Source: Gnetum montanum (Eukaryota; Streptophyta; Gnetopsida; Gnetales; Gnetaceae). From it: DNA of 64,000 nucleotides. The notes under the pieces are model-generated. The model was not told the DNA's origin and searched no databases. It worked only from the letters and a program-made list of their open reading frames with translations. The stretch spans positions 36,899 through 100,898 of the forward strand of contig MNCI01005050.1 in assembly GCA_015680685.1 (NCBI GenBank). The letters run 5' to 3'. Shown piece after piece: positions 1 to 12,830 of the stretch. The translations under genes and the position numbers were made by a program. Numbering within the stretch: the stretch's first letter is position 1; each line of letters opens with the position of its first letter.

Positions 1-340
1 CGGAGTTGTGCTCAAATGTTTTTGCAAAATTTTATTTGTTACAAGTAGGTATTATATGGACTGCGTAGACTAGGCAGTTGAACAAAATAGGAAATTTTCA
101 AGAACTCACAGTACTTGGCAAAGTTGGCTGAATCTCTTTAAAGTAAGTCATTTGTAGTTTACATATAATGCAATCATTACATTTCTCACAACCGCATGCC
201 GCAACAGCACACACACATACTCACATTAACTACTGAGTTTATTTGGAGGTATCTGGGCCTTGGTGTTACCAGAGACTAGCAGGCACCTAAATCCTATTCA
301 TGACACTCGTTGGCAGTCGCTTCCCAAATGGTCGCCAATA
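1..340 (-). repeat. Terminal/subterminal repeat of a gypsy-like element, inverted copy of the 62.8-63.2 kb repeat
   Basis: Read on the minus strand, this stretch matches 62835-63173 nearly base for base over about 340 bp, including a (GT)n tract and the end reading GAGCACAACTCCG. In both places it lies downstream of gypsy-type coding remnants, so it is most simply a 3' LTR or 3' untranslated repeat of one family in opposite orientations. The outer edge shared by both copies begins TTGGCGAC, which resembles a plant gypsy primer-binding site, so a 5' leader is the alternative reading. The repeat may extend beyond the left window edge. Confidence 0.75.
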
Positions 341-779
341 GTAGGATCATGACGCTACTGCATGGAAACATGATACTTCGCTTGAACATGTGTCAATGAT
401 GCCTTAGGCTTTGAATCAAATTCCACCTCTAAGTCATAGCCATGTGAAGGGTTGGTTGCGATAGGAGGACTAGTAACCTCCTCAAAAAACTACCCATTGG
501 AGGGAGGTGGAATTGCAATTGCATCCAAACTCTTATGCAAGTAAGACAGGTTCCTTCCAAGCTTCCTGATTACTAAGAAGCTTCTTCAGTGATGAACTGA
601 TCTGGGCACTTGTGGATTTTGATCCTTTTAGCTGTCAAGATGCTTACTTCTTTTGTTTTTGAGGTTTGATGCTCGGCCTTGCTTCTAATACATGGGAAGT
701 ACTCCTCTTCTCAACATATTTTTTAAGACTCCTCTTCTCTTTAAGCAAAGGCAACTCTAGAAAAGGTACATCCCTCTAG
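341..779. other. Unassigned link between repeat and minus-strand ORF
   Basis: On the minus strand it continues from the plant-transposon-domain pseudogene towards the terminal repeat, with short Lys/Arg-rich and Ser/Pro-rich open stretches broken by stops. It is probably the tail of the same retroelement ORF plus untranslated sequence. Nothing else is recognised. Confidence 0.4.
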
Positions 780-1560
780 TGAATCAACAGGCTGATGAGA
801 TAGGGGTGCCCAAGGATTTTCTCCTTGGCATATAGGCTCAAAATATATTAACAAAGTGTATGCCCCAAAGCCAATGGTAATCTTTTAAGAAGACAATAAA
901 TTACAAAAGCCTAGGTTAGTAGTAGATAGGTGTAGCTTCCCTCTTTCACCATGATGTTATATAGAACAATAAGAGATAAGATGGAGGCATTAGGAGTTAT
1001 CTTGCTTCTTGCAATATGTTCCCTATCAAGAGACATGTCTCTATAAAATAATACATCACAGAATTCATCGTGTCCTATGGGAATTATACCATTTGTGTAA
1101 ATATCATGCATGGTATTAATGATTGCCTAGAAGACATTTGGACTAGAAATACCTAGAATTGCATTCACAACTTAGGGAGAGACCTCAACAACAATTCCCC
1201 CAATTGTGGATGCGAATGCCCCAGCAATGGAATTAGAAACAACGATATTACTGTAGAACTCCCTAATCAGTACCTCAGGAACCATAAAATTCATAGTTAT
1301 GAAATTACTCCAGTTTAGAAGCTTAAAATAATCTAGCAAGGCTTACTGTTTGTGAGCTAGAAATGCAAGAGAACGTTTAGAAATTATGCTAGTGGTTTGA
1401 GCTACCTCAAACCTATGTTGTGCACTTTTGCTATGAAGTTGGGGCATGTAAGAGGGTGGCACATTGCTAGAACTTCCTTTTCAACACTTTCTGGGTGATG
1501 GCTTAGATGTTCATACCTTATTGTGCACCATCTCTAGCAAAATTATTGTAAATGGTGGAG
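780..1560 (-). pseudogene. Retroelement accessory ORF, putative plant transposon protein domain (Transposase_32-like), broken
   Basis: Minus-strand translation across several frames gives a block starting about 1400 with VLIREFYSNIVV, then VVNAILGISSP, then a region around 911-1111 with FCDVLFYRDMSL and ASILSLIVLYNIM, and finally LPLALGHTL and LGHPYLISLLI near 800. This order matches from memory the domain annotated as putative plant transposon protein (PF20167). That domain is usually found in an extra ORF of plant Ty3/gypsy elements rather than in a true transposase. Stops and frameshifts interrupt it, so it is not expressed as a full protein. It lies upstream, in its own orientation, of the 1-340 repeat, as expected for an ORF between pol and the 3' end of a gypsy element. 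A related ORF sits in the 36.4-49.8 kb element. Function of the domain is unknown. Confidence 0.55.
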
Positions 1561-2394
1561 CCCTCATTATCTTTGTGGGATTGATCTCAAGGAATACAAC
1601 AAAAATAGGGGTTTGGTCTCTTAATAGAAGTGGTGAATGAGGGATTTGAATGAAAAAGAAGATGTCTTTTATAGAAGGAAGATGTATTTCCCATGTTTGA
1701 AATTCACAATAGATGTATTTCATGCATAGTAGACCTTTTGTCTGCAATGCACAAAAATTTAGAGAGATGTAGTTGTTTATTAGAAGACATCTTTCATTTT
1801 CAAAAGATGTCTTTGCCTAAAGCAGGATTGGGTTGGGAAAGGCTGCTAATAGACTATAGTCTTAATGAAAGATTGTAAAAAGAAAACTTACCTCTACTTA
1901 CATACTTTTCTATGAAAAAGTAGTAGTGTTCAAAGGGCTAGAGAATGAGTTTCCTCTTTTGAGGATTCTCTTCTCAATTGAACTTCTCCAATGTCCAAAG
2001 CTTGGCTTCCTTTTACGAATTTGTTGGTGAGAGTATCTTGATACACTTATGCCTATCGTTTAATTCTCCATTCTTTCTTAGTTCCTCTAGTCTTTTGAGT
2101 TGACATATGATCCCTTATGATCTTACAAAAAATCCTTTCTTGGTGCACTTTGATAAGATCAAGGAGTCCTATGATATGAATAATTATTTATATGATAATA
2201 CTTGAGATTACAATCCCATTGTTTGTGCCTTAACTTGTGATAATAATAACACCTAATCCTCATATGGTAGTATGAGAGATTAGGATAATCAAATCTTTGA
2301 AGACACTTTTGAAAAGTAGGTGCTTCCTATGATTTTAATGTATTGGATTTTGCTTCCAGAGGATCATTCGATTATGATGGGCTTATAGAAGGTG
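1561..2394. other. Unassigned, with repeated AGATGTCT/AGACATCT motif
   Basis: No coding signal was recognised. Between about 1658 and 1815 the octamer AGATGTCT or its reverse complement AGACATCT recurs, as it does in the LTR at 4560-4780. This segment may be a fragment of the same LTR family or promoter-proximal retroelement sequence. Confidence 0.35.
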
Positions 2395-3800
2395 ATTGCT
2401 ATTGTGTGTAGCATCCCAGACCACTCTTGTCATGTGAACTTCTTCCTTTTCCCAGTACTAGTTGAAGGGATTTCTTTCCTTTTGTCAATTGCTCATTTAT
2501 TAATTTGACGTATGTTACTTCCACTTTGGTCTATTCTAAAGATGACATTAGCTTTTCATTCTTAGCCCTTAGGTCTGAGAGTTGTTTAGTAAGATTAGAA
2601 ACATTCAAATTTAACAATGATATTTCTTGATATTTAGACTTGACTTGTTTATTTAACTTAGTGCAAATAATTTTAAATGATAAAAGCTCATTGCATAAAT
2701 GATTAAATATTTCATCATCATTAAAATCATCGTATTATGAATCAACATCATCATTAGTGAGGGCCATGCAGATGAGATGTGAATTTTTTGCATCATCCTC
2801 CACTTTTTCCTCACTTTTCTCCCCATCATAACAACTTGTATAGAAGTTGGTTTTCTTTACTTCATTAGTGGATTTGTCCTTGGGATGCAACCTAAAATTA
2901 CTAGGACATTTGGAGGCCATATGGCCTCTTCCTCTGCAAATCCAACATTCTATAGAAGAGAAGTCTAAGTTAGATTTTAAAATTTTTTTACCTCTTTCTT
3001 TACCTCTAAATTGATTAGATTATTGCTAAAATGTTCCCTTGTTTCTTCTTGCTATCAGTTATTGTAACTTCCTAGTGAGAAGAGTAATCTCATCTTCACT
3101 GCCCTCATAAAGCTCATAAAGCTCCTTCTCTTTGGAGGTAATCTTTTGAGCAATAGGTCTTTCTTGGATGGCTCTTTCACTTATGATATTCATTTCATAG
3201 GCAATGAGAGCACTTTGAAGTTCTTCAAATTTTAGAGTTGAGAAATCTCTAATTTCTTCCATGGCTGTGACCTTTGGTTTGAACTCTAGTTAAAGTGTTC
3301 TAATCATCTTAATGATCACATTACTTTTAGGTAGATCTTTACCTGTACGTATGATAGCTAAAATAGTTTCATTTGCTCTAGAAAAGTAATCTTTTATTTT
3401 CTCTCCTTTTCTCAATTTAAGCTTATCATATTTACTTTGCAAAACTAATAATTTTGATTGCTTAACGATAGAGGTTCCTTCATAAGTAGCTTATAAAGTT
3501 TGCCAAATTTCTTTAGCCATTTTACATCCTACTACTCTATTAACTTGAAATTTATTCAAAGCATAGTATAAATAATTCTTTATTTTTGAATCAAATATAA
3601 ATTTATCTTTGCCTCTTATGTCCATTTATTTTGAGGCTTGATGATGCCAATGGAGTTGTCAACAAGTGGAGTGTAGCCTTTAATGATTAACTCCCAAACT
3701 TCAAAGTCCATGGATTCAAAGAGTCCTTGCATTCTAGCTTTTCAATAGGTGAAGTTGAATTCATCAAACGTGTATGGCTTTGTATAATATTCCCCCTTCA
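2395..3800 (-). pseudogene. Ty1/copia-type gag (UBN2-like) pseudogene
   Basis: On the minus strand, beginning just inside the primer site, the translation gives the usual plant LTR-gag order. First come an N-terminal stretch with EVWELIIKGYTP (about 3690) and the conserved gag helix region at 3059-3262 (TLKFEELQSALIAYE). A single zinc knuckle follows near 2925-2960 (CWICRGRGHMASKCP, a CCHC pattern). Then comes a Lys/Glu-rich coiled coil around 2480-2660 and the C-terminal SSHDKSGLGCYTQ motif at about 2410, typical of copia gag ends. Gag would package the element RNA in cytoplasmic particles. Several frameshifts and stops separate the pieces. No protease, integrase or RT is seen further left, so the element is truncated there. 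Confidence 0.7.
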
Positions 3801-3841
3801 TTGTTCACTCTTGAAATTGATATGATGAAGAAGAGTACCAG

Positions 3842-3853
3842 GCTCTGATACTA
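3842..3853 (-). other. Primer-binding site, initiator tRNA-Met
   Basis: The minus strand reads TAGTATCAGAGC, one base from the standard TGGTATCAGAGC complementary to initiator tRNA-Met. It lies 2 bp inside the LTR edge at 3856 and directly upstream of the gag pseudogene, so it fixes the element's orientation as minus. Confidence 0.75.
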
Positions 3854-3855
3854 GT

Positions 3856-4996
3856 TGTGGATTATTGAACTTAGAAGGTGCGAGGGGGCAGGGGTGGGGG
3901 GTGGGTGTTAGGGGGAGTGTGTAGGGTAAATAAGTTCCCAAAATTAAAATTCTTTGGGATAAAGCACATACACCAAATTTAACATGGTTCCACAACTTGG
4001 TTAGTACACACTTAGAGGGTTGTTCACAAGAACACCTCCAGACTTTGTTGCTTTCAAATGCAGTTTGATGGATACCACACCCTCTACAAGCTCTAAGCTC
4101 TACTACGAAGTGATTTGATGCTACAAATCCACTAAACCCTGAAAGGTCCCAGGAAGCTTAGAATGTTATTTCTAGGATCCCACAACCTTTACAATCTTGA
4201 ACTTTGCTTCGGAATGTTGTGGTGCTACACCAACACTCAATCCTGTAGGATCCTGACAAGCTCAAGTAAGATGCCTTCCTATAAGAAGCACATCAACCTT
4301 GGAGGACAACAAGGAAGAACAACAATTACAAGGGATGAATGAAACTAAGTTTGTTAATCCTTGTACTTAAGGTATAGCTCACTTTACAATAGACAAAAGA
4401 TGATAAAATGAGGAGCAACAATGATTACAATGACAATCTAATCATTACATAATGATTGTACAAAAAGCTTGCTCTATTTCCAATGAGAATGATATTTTCT
4501 TATAGCCTCTATATTTCCAAATTTATCTTGGAACTTGTGCAACAACTAGCTAATGATCATGAAAGATGTCTGCTTCGTGGTTGATATGTATTTCTTCATC
4601 TAGCCTCAATTCTAGGAAGATGTCTTTGTCTAGTGAAAGATGTCTTTCTGTAATTGGCCTTTATTTTAGGAAGACATCCTTGTTTGGTGAAAGACATCTT
4701 TGTCTAATGAAAGAAGTCTGTTATTTTGCAAAGACATATTTACTTGTGCTATCTTCAATTCTACCAAGATGTCTACTATTTTTTGGAGATATTTTTCTTC
4801 AGCCTTTCTTTGCATTTGAATTCTTCGTTCCTTGTTCATGTGCTTGATCTTCTACAAGCCTTCTTATCTTCATTCCACATTCTTGTCCTACAAACACAAC
4901 AACCACACAACCACATAAATAACCTTGAATCCATTTTTCTTAATGTTTCAACATACTAAAAGGTCCACATCTTGTGTCCCTAGCATGTCATGCACA
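3856..4996 (-). mobile_element. Putative 5' LTR of the 2.4-5.0 kb copia element
   Basis: The inner edge is set by the adjacent primer site (LTR ends CCACA on the minus strand). The outer edge near 4996 (minus strand starts TGTGCATGAC) is inferred from the TG...CA rule and is less sure. No partner LTR is visible in the window, because the left side of the element is lost. It contains a G-rich tract next to the primer site and a cluster of AGATGTCT/AGACATCT octamers at 4560-4780, possibly promoter-proximal repeats. Confidence 0.5.
3884..3926 (+). other. G-rich tract with G-quadruplex potential
   Basis: About 43 bp hold at least five runs of three to six G separated by one to eight bases, in a window that is otherwise AT-rich. 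It is in the LTR 28 bp from the primer-binding site. The element RNA, made from the minus strand, would carry the C-rich strand and the first cDNA the G-rich one. Confidence 0.6.
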
Positions 4997-5763
4997 ATAG
5001 TTATTATATATATATATATATATATTATTCTTCATTTTAAATTTTAAAGTTATTTTATTTTGTATTGGTATATTTGATCCAATGGCTAGCGACAAAGAGT
5101 TAGGAATTTTGGCTTTATATGCCCAACATTGTGAGTTTAATTTTCAAATTTAAGGGTTCCCATCTCCTTTTTGTCATATGATTTCCTTAGTCTATGTCAA
5201 AGAACATAGATTAAGGAAAATTGTCCTCTAGTTAATACATATTTTTGGCTGAGAGGCCAACCTGTGTGGTCTGATGGTAGGTGAGAGGCAGGTGAATTTT
5301 GTTGACATCCTTAACATCACCACATTAGACCTTAACAATGTTCTTTGTGATTTCTGTGCTGGTTTGGGCCCTGGGAATGGGAAATTTTCATTTTGTGTGC
5401 AGAAAATTTCGTTCAAAGTTTCTTTGCTTTGTTGTAAAGATGTTGTTGTTTCTGTTTTAACTAAGTTCCTATTGTTCTGACTAGTAGCTGGACGAAAAAA
5501 TGGAAATATCTATTTTTTGCACCACCACATTAAATACCAAAATTGAAAAAGAATGGTAGGCTTTAAAGATGGAAATTTCTAAGTTCATTTTCAGCAAGCT
5601 GTGCTGTAGAGCAGTCCACATGTCACTTTCGTTAACAATATACCTGCAGAAACTTCTAACTTCATTTCCAGCTATCTCTAATTTTGTTTCCTATTATTTT
5701 TAACATGCTAACCCCTATATAAGCCTTCAATGATTCTGTTTTCTGCTGCAACCCAGCATAGCT
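4997..5763. other. Unassigned AT-rich region with (TA)n microsatellite
   Basis: A (TA)n tract lies at about 5004-5026. From about 5240 the sequence resembles 13570-14640 (shared AGAGGCCAAC and GTGAATTTTGT words and a TATATAAGCC or ATATAAGCC box at about 5714 and 14610), so both are probably remnants of one LTR-like repeat with a TATA box on the plus strand. No gene is recognised. Confidence 0.4.
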
Positions 5764-6262
5764 CCACGACCATATGTAGTGCAGCTCAACCAACATATAT
5801 AGCATAGTTCATTGGTAGCATAGCGCTTAGTGGTAGTGTCATGCAATGTAAACACAGTGAAGTCCGACATCCATGATAGACTAACGAATAATAGACATTG
5901 AGCACGCACATTGTATTACCATCCTATCCTATAGCACATTGTGGTTTTCAATTGTTTTGTATTAGGATTATAATGGATACATTTGGTTATTAAATTTAAA
6001 CTCTAGGTTTGTGACCATATGCAATGCAGCTTAGTTGACATATACAATGCAATTCACCGGTAGCATAACAGTTAGTGGTATGTCACGCAGCACAAATGCA
6101 ATGAAGTTCAAAGTCCATGATAGACTAACAAATGATAAACACTAAGCACACACATTGTATTACCATCCTATCCTGTAGCGCATTGTGAACACAGTAGCGC
6201 ATTGTGATTTTCGGGTGTTTCGTATTGGGATTATAATGGATACATTTGGTTACTAAATTTGA
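5764..6262 (+). repeat. Tandem duplication, two units of about 246 bp
   Basis: Unit 1 (about 5764-6009) and unit 2 (about 6010-6262) align along their length, sharing CCATGATAGACTAACRAAT and CACATTGTATTACCATCCTA. Unit 2 carries an extra internal duplication of the AGCGCATTGTG word near 6177-6210. There is no coding potential. Confidence 0.85.
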
Positions 6263-6443
6263 ACTTAATTTACCTAATCACCTTAGACATTATTACTGTA
6301 GAATCTTAAGTCCTTCCTTTATTGTGTAATTTATTTTTTTACATTATGTAATATTTATAAGCATTTGTATTTTTTTTGGTTATAATGATTTGTTATTTGA
6401 GCCCTTTTCCATAGTTAACATTTATCACTACATAAAATAGGAA

Positions 6444-6505
6444 TCTTAATCATACACCTATGTTAATATTTTAAAACAAATATTTAATGTAGGTGTATGA
6501 TTAAG
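6444..6505. repeat. Imperfect hairpin, 28-bp arms
   Basis: CTTAATCATACACCTA at 6444 is perfectly inverted at its partner ending 6505 (TAGGTGTATGATTAAG). The pairing continues imperfectly for about 12 more bases, leaving a short loop. Its role is unknown. It may be a small fold-back element. Confidence 0.8.
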
Positions 6506-7289
6506 GCACCTCATAAAAAGCAAGGAGGCCCAACATTTTAGTACATGATACTATATTCATTTTCGATGGTTGTTTGAAACATCATGTCATGTAAACATGG
6601 ATAATCTGCAAAAACATGGAATGGAATGGTTCTTCCTTGCAACAACTTATTCTTCTACAAAGGAGATTCATGTCACCACATTTGTGTAGGCAATGTTTTT
6701 AGATGAGATGTTTTTAGGTAGTATCCATATTGTTTTGCTTTCATATATAGGCAGTATCTATTTTGTTTTCATAAATGGACAATATCTATTTCATAAATAG
6801 ATAGTATGTTTCCTGAATGGAATTAGGTAGTATGTTTCATGAATGGAATTTGGAAATTTTATTATGAACATGGTTGGTTAGTCTCTATTCAACTTCGTAT
6901 AGCTTCTTATTGTACTGTCTCGACTTTGCTTATGAGTACTCAACTTCATACAAGTTCTTTATGAAATATTCTACACAGAAATAATCTATTTGACATTTCA
7001 TCATGATTTTAAGCAAAAAATTAATTAATAATTACATATATACACATTCTAAAGCTATTACCTATTTTAGTATTAGTATTTGTATGTTAAAGGATAAAAC
7101 ATGCTCATCACAATATTCCTATGGGTTTATTTAAAAGTACAATGTTATATAAACTCACTTTAAGACTACTAAAATCTTTCAAGAATCAAATTTTATGTAA
7201 CAAAATGTTATATAAACAATACGTTGAAAAAGCTATAATAATGAAATAATGAATTTAGAACATGCTTGAAAAATTAAAAAATAAAAGAT
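6506..7289. other. Unassigned AT-rich region left of Helitron copy A
   Basis: Short repeats of the type AGGCAGTATCTATTTTGTTTTC/ATAGATAGTATGTTTC occur near 6715-6850. No gene is recognised. The Helitron 5' terminus may lie here, but I could not identify it. Confidence 0.3.
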
Positions 7290-7398
7290 TTTGAATAGAT
7301 AGGAAAATAAAACTAAATTTTATTGTACAATATTAGACTTAAGTTGCATGTCTAAGAATCATGAAGTTAAATATTTGAATTTACATATTTTTAGAAAT

Positions 7399-10300
7399 AT
7401 GGATTTTGTTACTATTAGTCTTAATAGGGAAGATGTAGAATAGTCTATTCAAGATCAGCAGCAACAACCATCTGTTGCAATAGATAATGCAATTCATAGA
7501 CGTTGTGGTAGTGGGCATGGGCATGGTCAAGGCCAAGGGCAACCATGGATCATAAAAGCTAAAAATTTAGAATCAATGAGTGTAGAGGAGAGAAGATGAT
7601 TTCAGAAATGAGAATCAAAACAACGCAAGTGAGAATGACAATGGATTCTATGAAATTCAAGAGCATGTTATTTATGCATTTGTTAAAATTTCAAAACAAA
7701 TATTCAATGTAGGAAAATTTTATTGTGTTATGTTCATACTTACATTGCAAATATCTTTTTATGCTTTGTCAACTTCAAATCTTTTCTTGTCACTTGGAAA
7801 TTTATCCTCAGGAATGATCCACCTTATTAATAATAATAATACAAATAATCAACAAGAAATGTAGGTCATGATTGTCTACCCATACTCATGTTATTATATA
7901 TTATAATTGAATATTTTATTTACATTTTTGAATATTTTGCAAGACATTGGAAATATGTGTTATTTAGGTTACATTCATGCCAGAAATCATAGATGTAGAA
8001 GAACAATTGCAACAAGATCAACAACAAGCATAGTATAATGAGAGTGAGTGCTAAACAAGGCAATGTTGACATGAGGATGAATCATACCATCAAATGCAAA
8101 AAGCTATAGATGTTCCCACTATACCAACAGTGGAAATGCCTTCTTCAGAAGTTGTTTAGTTTTTTCCAAACTTACAAAAGAGACCTATAGAAATTGCTCA
8201 TGTGATACAAAATTTTAATACTATAGTTATAAGTTTTGTAAACACACGCTCTTGCAATGTATGTAATGAAATAATTTTTGGCATATTATTGGATTCAATG
8301 AGAAGTAGAGGATTGACATGTAATAGGTATATTAATGAAAAGAAACAAAACATTTTCAATTGTTTTGGATGTGAGATCAAATGATTTTTTGTTGAAAACA
8401 ACATGGATTTTGGAATCAAACCATCTATCCTATCATGTTTAACTGAGGTTGAAGAAATGTTAATAGCAAAAATCAATCACATATTGCAAATTACACATGT
8501 AGTTGATGGATAGTTCAAGGATAAGGGTCATAGAATTAGATTTCCTTAGGGTGTCACATAGATTTCTAAGAGACTTCATCTTAGAATTAAAGATATTCCT
8601 TTCTTGATATTGAGAAGAGAAAATCAAATGGCCATTGAGTATAACTTCATTATTAATAAGAGATGGGTTTGTGAAGCCTTGATTTTTAAGAAGGTAAATG
8701 ATTCGTACTATCAGGATGTTGAGATTGATATGCATGCATTGGATGGTGTTGTTGATACCGATGATGTTAACATCTTTCATAACATTTCTTATATTCCATT
8801 GTTAGAGAAGAATGGAGAAATGATATTGTAGTTTAAAGGTCCATTGCTTCAAATAGATGAAAAAAACACTATCGATCATACATCATCAGTTGCACAACAT
8901 CATAGAATTGTAAGAAGGAAATTGATTAGTTAAGAGCATGCATGCATAATCCACTATTGTAGGATTCAGATGTTGCTCAGTGACCTTCCATGTCTAATTC
9001 TCCTATTAATGAGTTTAACATAATTTGGTTGTTTATGATGATGTTTTCAAGTCTTCTTCCTAAAGGAAAATGTGATTTTCTCAAACGAAGAGCTAAAGAT
9101 GTCAAATTGCATGAATATGTAAAACATTTTATTTGCTACAAAGATGGTAGATTTGGACATTGCAAGCATTTTAGGTAAATATTATTTCTCAAATTTTTTT
9201 ATTTTTATTATTTATGGTATTTAGAAAAAACATTGAAGTAATGATGTGTGATTTATTTTTAGGTATTATATTTATAATGTCATTAGAAGAAGATAAGCAA
9301 TGGAATCTACCTCTGTATTTTTTAAAAAAGTATTATTGATGCATCCATAACTATTGAGGAACTAAGGGAGCAAGTGCATAATGCTCCATCACATGTCATT
9401 GTTGATAATTTGATATGATATGGTACCTTCATTTATAGTACATCATCTAATTGGAGAAAATGTAAAGTAAAGCTAAATGACATGGTGAATCAATTGGGAA
9501 TACCTATTATTTTTTTACTCTAAGTACAACAAATCTCGGTTGGCCTGAGTTACATAATTTAATGAAAAGAGATCCACTTGAGAACTCATTAGAATTGAAA
9601 CATTGGAGGTAGAGTAATATCTTAGACAATCCACATATAGTTGTAGATTTCATACATCATCATCACGTTGCCTTTCTTAAAATAGCTTTGATGAATGAAT
9701 TTCATGTTGTTGACTACTAGACACAATATGAGTGGTAGCATTGTGAATCTCCACATGTGCATGGTTTCCTATGGATAGAAGATGCTCTAAAGGTAGATGA
9801 ACTCGACCATAATGATCCAAATGTCATGCGTAGGGTAGAGGAATTTTTTGATTCAATTAAAAATGCATGGAATCCAAGATTTACAGCTAATGGACATCCA
9901 AATAATGTAAGTTCTCATTTATCTTTTATGTCTTTTTCACAAAGATTTTTTTGTTGATATTGCTTGGAATATGCAAATATTGATTCCTCCATTGTGATAT
10001 CTTTCAATTTTTCTTTTCACTTATGCTTTAAGTGTAAATTTTTTGCATCATCCATGTGAGTTGATTGTTGAATAACTACGATGCATGGATTTGGAAATTG
10101 ATTATGCCGATTTGCTTAATGTTGTTCAAAGACATACTATTTGTAAACCTGGTGCATGATTAAGAAAACATAATGGTAGATAAGTTTGTAAGTACCATAG
10201 TTTAATAAAATTATTATATCCTCACTATTTCTTCACCATTGCATTCATTTTTATTAGTTGTTAAAGTTTAATTTATCTTGAAATAAAAATTATATAGATA

Positions 10301-12830
10301 TTCAACTTTCATATTTTTCAATTCTAGATACAATGTTCCATGATTGTTATATTTAGAATCCACTATTCAAAGAGATTTGGAAAATAATAATGAGATTACT
10401 TATGTTCCTTGAAGAAATGATTAGAGGATTAATATTCATAATACATGATTCTTTAGACATGGAGGAAAAATACAAATTTTTAGCTAGTAATGTCATGATA
10501 TGTTGTTATAAAATATATCACGAAATATGAAACTAAGTTAGAGAAGAAATTCCAATCTTTTCATGACATGTTGCTACAAATTTTAGAGTCAAGGGATCAT
10601 CATGAGGATGCTTTATTAGTCTACAGAAGGCTTATGATGGATTCTGTTGCAGATAGAGACATTAGTGCTATGAATGTGTGTCACATGTTGTATGAGCTTC
10701 CTTTGGTAAATTGTAGTCGTGTTTTCCACACACTTGATGTTTCTCAAGAGGTGTATTAAAAAATTCTAATTAATTTAGAGGATCCAAATGAAGGTGATAA
10801 CTACACAACTCTTATTAATATGTATAAGAAATGTTTGCTTCTGATGGAGGATTTATCAATGTTGTAGGCTTTTAGAGAGTACAATTGCAACACAAAGAAT
10901 AAGAAAAACCCAAATTGGAATTCATGTCACTCAGAGCTAGATGGTGTTGTCAAATATTATTCCAAGTTTCTCATCCCACCAAAATAAGGGGAACAAAATG
11001 GATTAAATACTATTGGACTATGTTATTGCATTATTCGTTTAGAAATGTGAAGTGAGATCTTGGTTCTAATGATAAGGAAATTAAAATGAAGTGGTTTTCT
11101 ATTCAACATTTGTATGTAACATCAGAGATTAATATTGAAGAAGAATTCCAATGAGCTTTGGAGGAAGAAAGAAAATTTGTAGATGTAACTTTCCAAGTTT
11201 AGGATCATGAAGAATATGATTTTGAAATCCTAAACCATCATCTCTTATCAACAAGTCATTTTCAGAGAAAAAAATTGAAGATTCTTGGCCTACAAGATGT
11301 GTAAATCGACGTTACAGTTTCCAGGAGAGGTTATTGCAAAGTTTGCTACAAGCTTTATTTCCAGTAATAAATCATCTTGGTACATGATTTTCATTGACTG
11401 TAACTATCGTGTGTATGATTCTAATAAGATGGATGCTAAGTAAAAGAAATGCTATAATAAAATTGTAGGGCATATCATGTTTTCATAGTCAACAGATGAA
11501 GTTGTTTCTCCTTTATGAATGATTATCCAAGGAATAGCTGGTATGGGAAAGACATTTCTCATAGGTGCACTTTGTATTTATTTCATGAAATACTACCATG
11601 AAAAACATAATGCATTACCTATCATGGCATCCATAGGAGCTACTGCATTTAACATTAATGCAACAACCATTCATTTCAATTTGAGCATTGGAATAGGTGC
11701 ATATAAATAATTCTCTTTCTTTGCAAAGATAAGTATACAATATTGACTCTCCTAGGTTAGATTTATAATAATTGATGAAATGAGTTTTGTGGGAGGAAGA
11801 TTATTACTAAGCATTAATAGAAGACTAAGAGAAATTTTCCCCAAGCATCATAATGATTTTTTTAGAGGAAGATGAGTTACTCTGATAGGTGATTTAGGTT
11901 AGCTTCCTCTTGTGCTTGATGTTGTGCCTCATGCATCCAAGAATCCAGATATTGTAGGGGTTTGGCAATCATTGGATACCTTTGTTTTATATGCAGTTTA
12001 TCATTAGTTTGGAATTGATCCATAACAAAAAAGATTCATGGAAGTATTGATGCATATTAGACAAGGAAAAAGACTTGAAAAAGACTATAATTTCTTGGTT
12101 TCTCTAATGAATCTTTCATCCACTTCGAGTTAATTAGATAGTTTTGAAAAATCAATGCATTTGTATGATACAAAGGATAAAGTCTAGTTACACAATAAGA
12201 AGATGTTGCATAAAATGCATAGACCCATTATTGTATGTGCAACAGACAGTGATCCCTGTGAATTCAGAATCTCAAATGATGATATTGAGCGATATTTTCT
12301 TATATGTGAAGGTGCAAGGGTTATGCTCACAGTTAACCTTTGGCTTGAAGTAGGATTGGTGAATGGTGCACTTTGCACGATTCACAGCATTATGTATTGT
12401 CCTAGTAAACATCCACTTGCATTACCATCATATGTTGTTGATTTTGATTCCTACATCGATTGTCCATTTGATAATGATAATTTTCATCATATCTTAATTG
12501 TACCTATGGTTCAAGGAGCATCCCATCAGTTACCATTGTAGTTGGCATGGGCCATTCCTATTCATAAATCTTAAGAAATGACACTAGATAAGGCTACTAC
12601 TAACATAGGTTCTAGAAAAGTTATAGGTTTAATGTTTATTGCATTATCTAGAGTTAAGACCATTAACTCTTTGAAGATTATCCTCTTTTCTATGTGTAAA
12701 CATACAAAAAGATTTAAGTTGTTAAACGTCTCCATAGTAGAATTGTAGAGAAAAATCATTTTTCTCAATTGGAAGATCAAACATATTAAGTTCACACTTA
12801 TCACTATATTTTGCCTTTTCATTAATCCTA
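7399..12830 (+). pseudogene. Helitron Rep/Pif1-helicase, copy A (pseudogene)
   Basis: A Helitron transposase joins an HUH endonuclease (nicks and rejoins single strands in rolling-circle transposition) to a Pif1-family helicase. A candidate first exon starts at 7399 (MDFVTISLN). An N-terminal Cys-rich domain at 8215-8930 (CNVCNE, CFGCEIK, then TEVEEMLIAKI and YYQDVEID) matches from memory the DUF6570-type N-terminus. A block with YVKHFICYKDGRFGHCKHFR follows (8990-9180). The Rep HUH motif is HVH at 9754-9762, and the paired tyrosines KYITKY are near 10512. The helicase has Walker A GMGKT at 11543, Walker B IIDEMSFVGG at about 11769, GDLxxLPLV at about 11889, and LALSRVK-type motif VI at about 12640. 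GT-AG introns are visible at 9175-9262 and 10192-10327, with another probably starting at about 9913. Stops and shifts occur throughout, many where the family has Gln. It is not functional. Confidence 0.88.
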
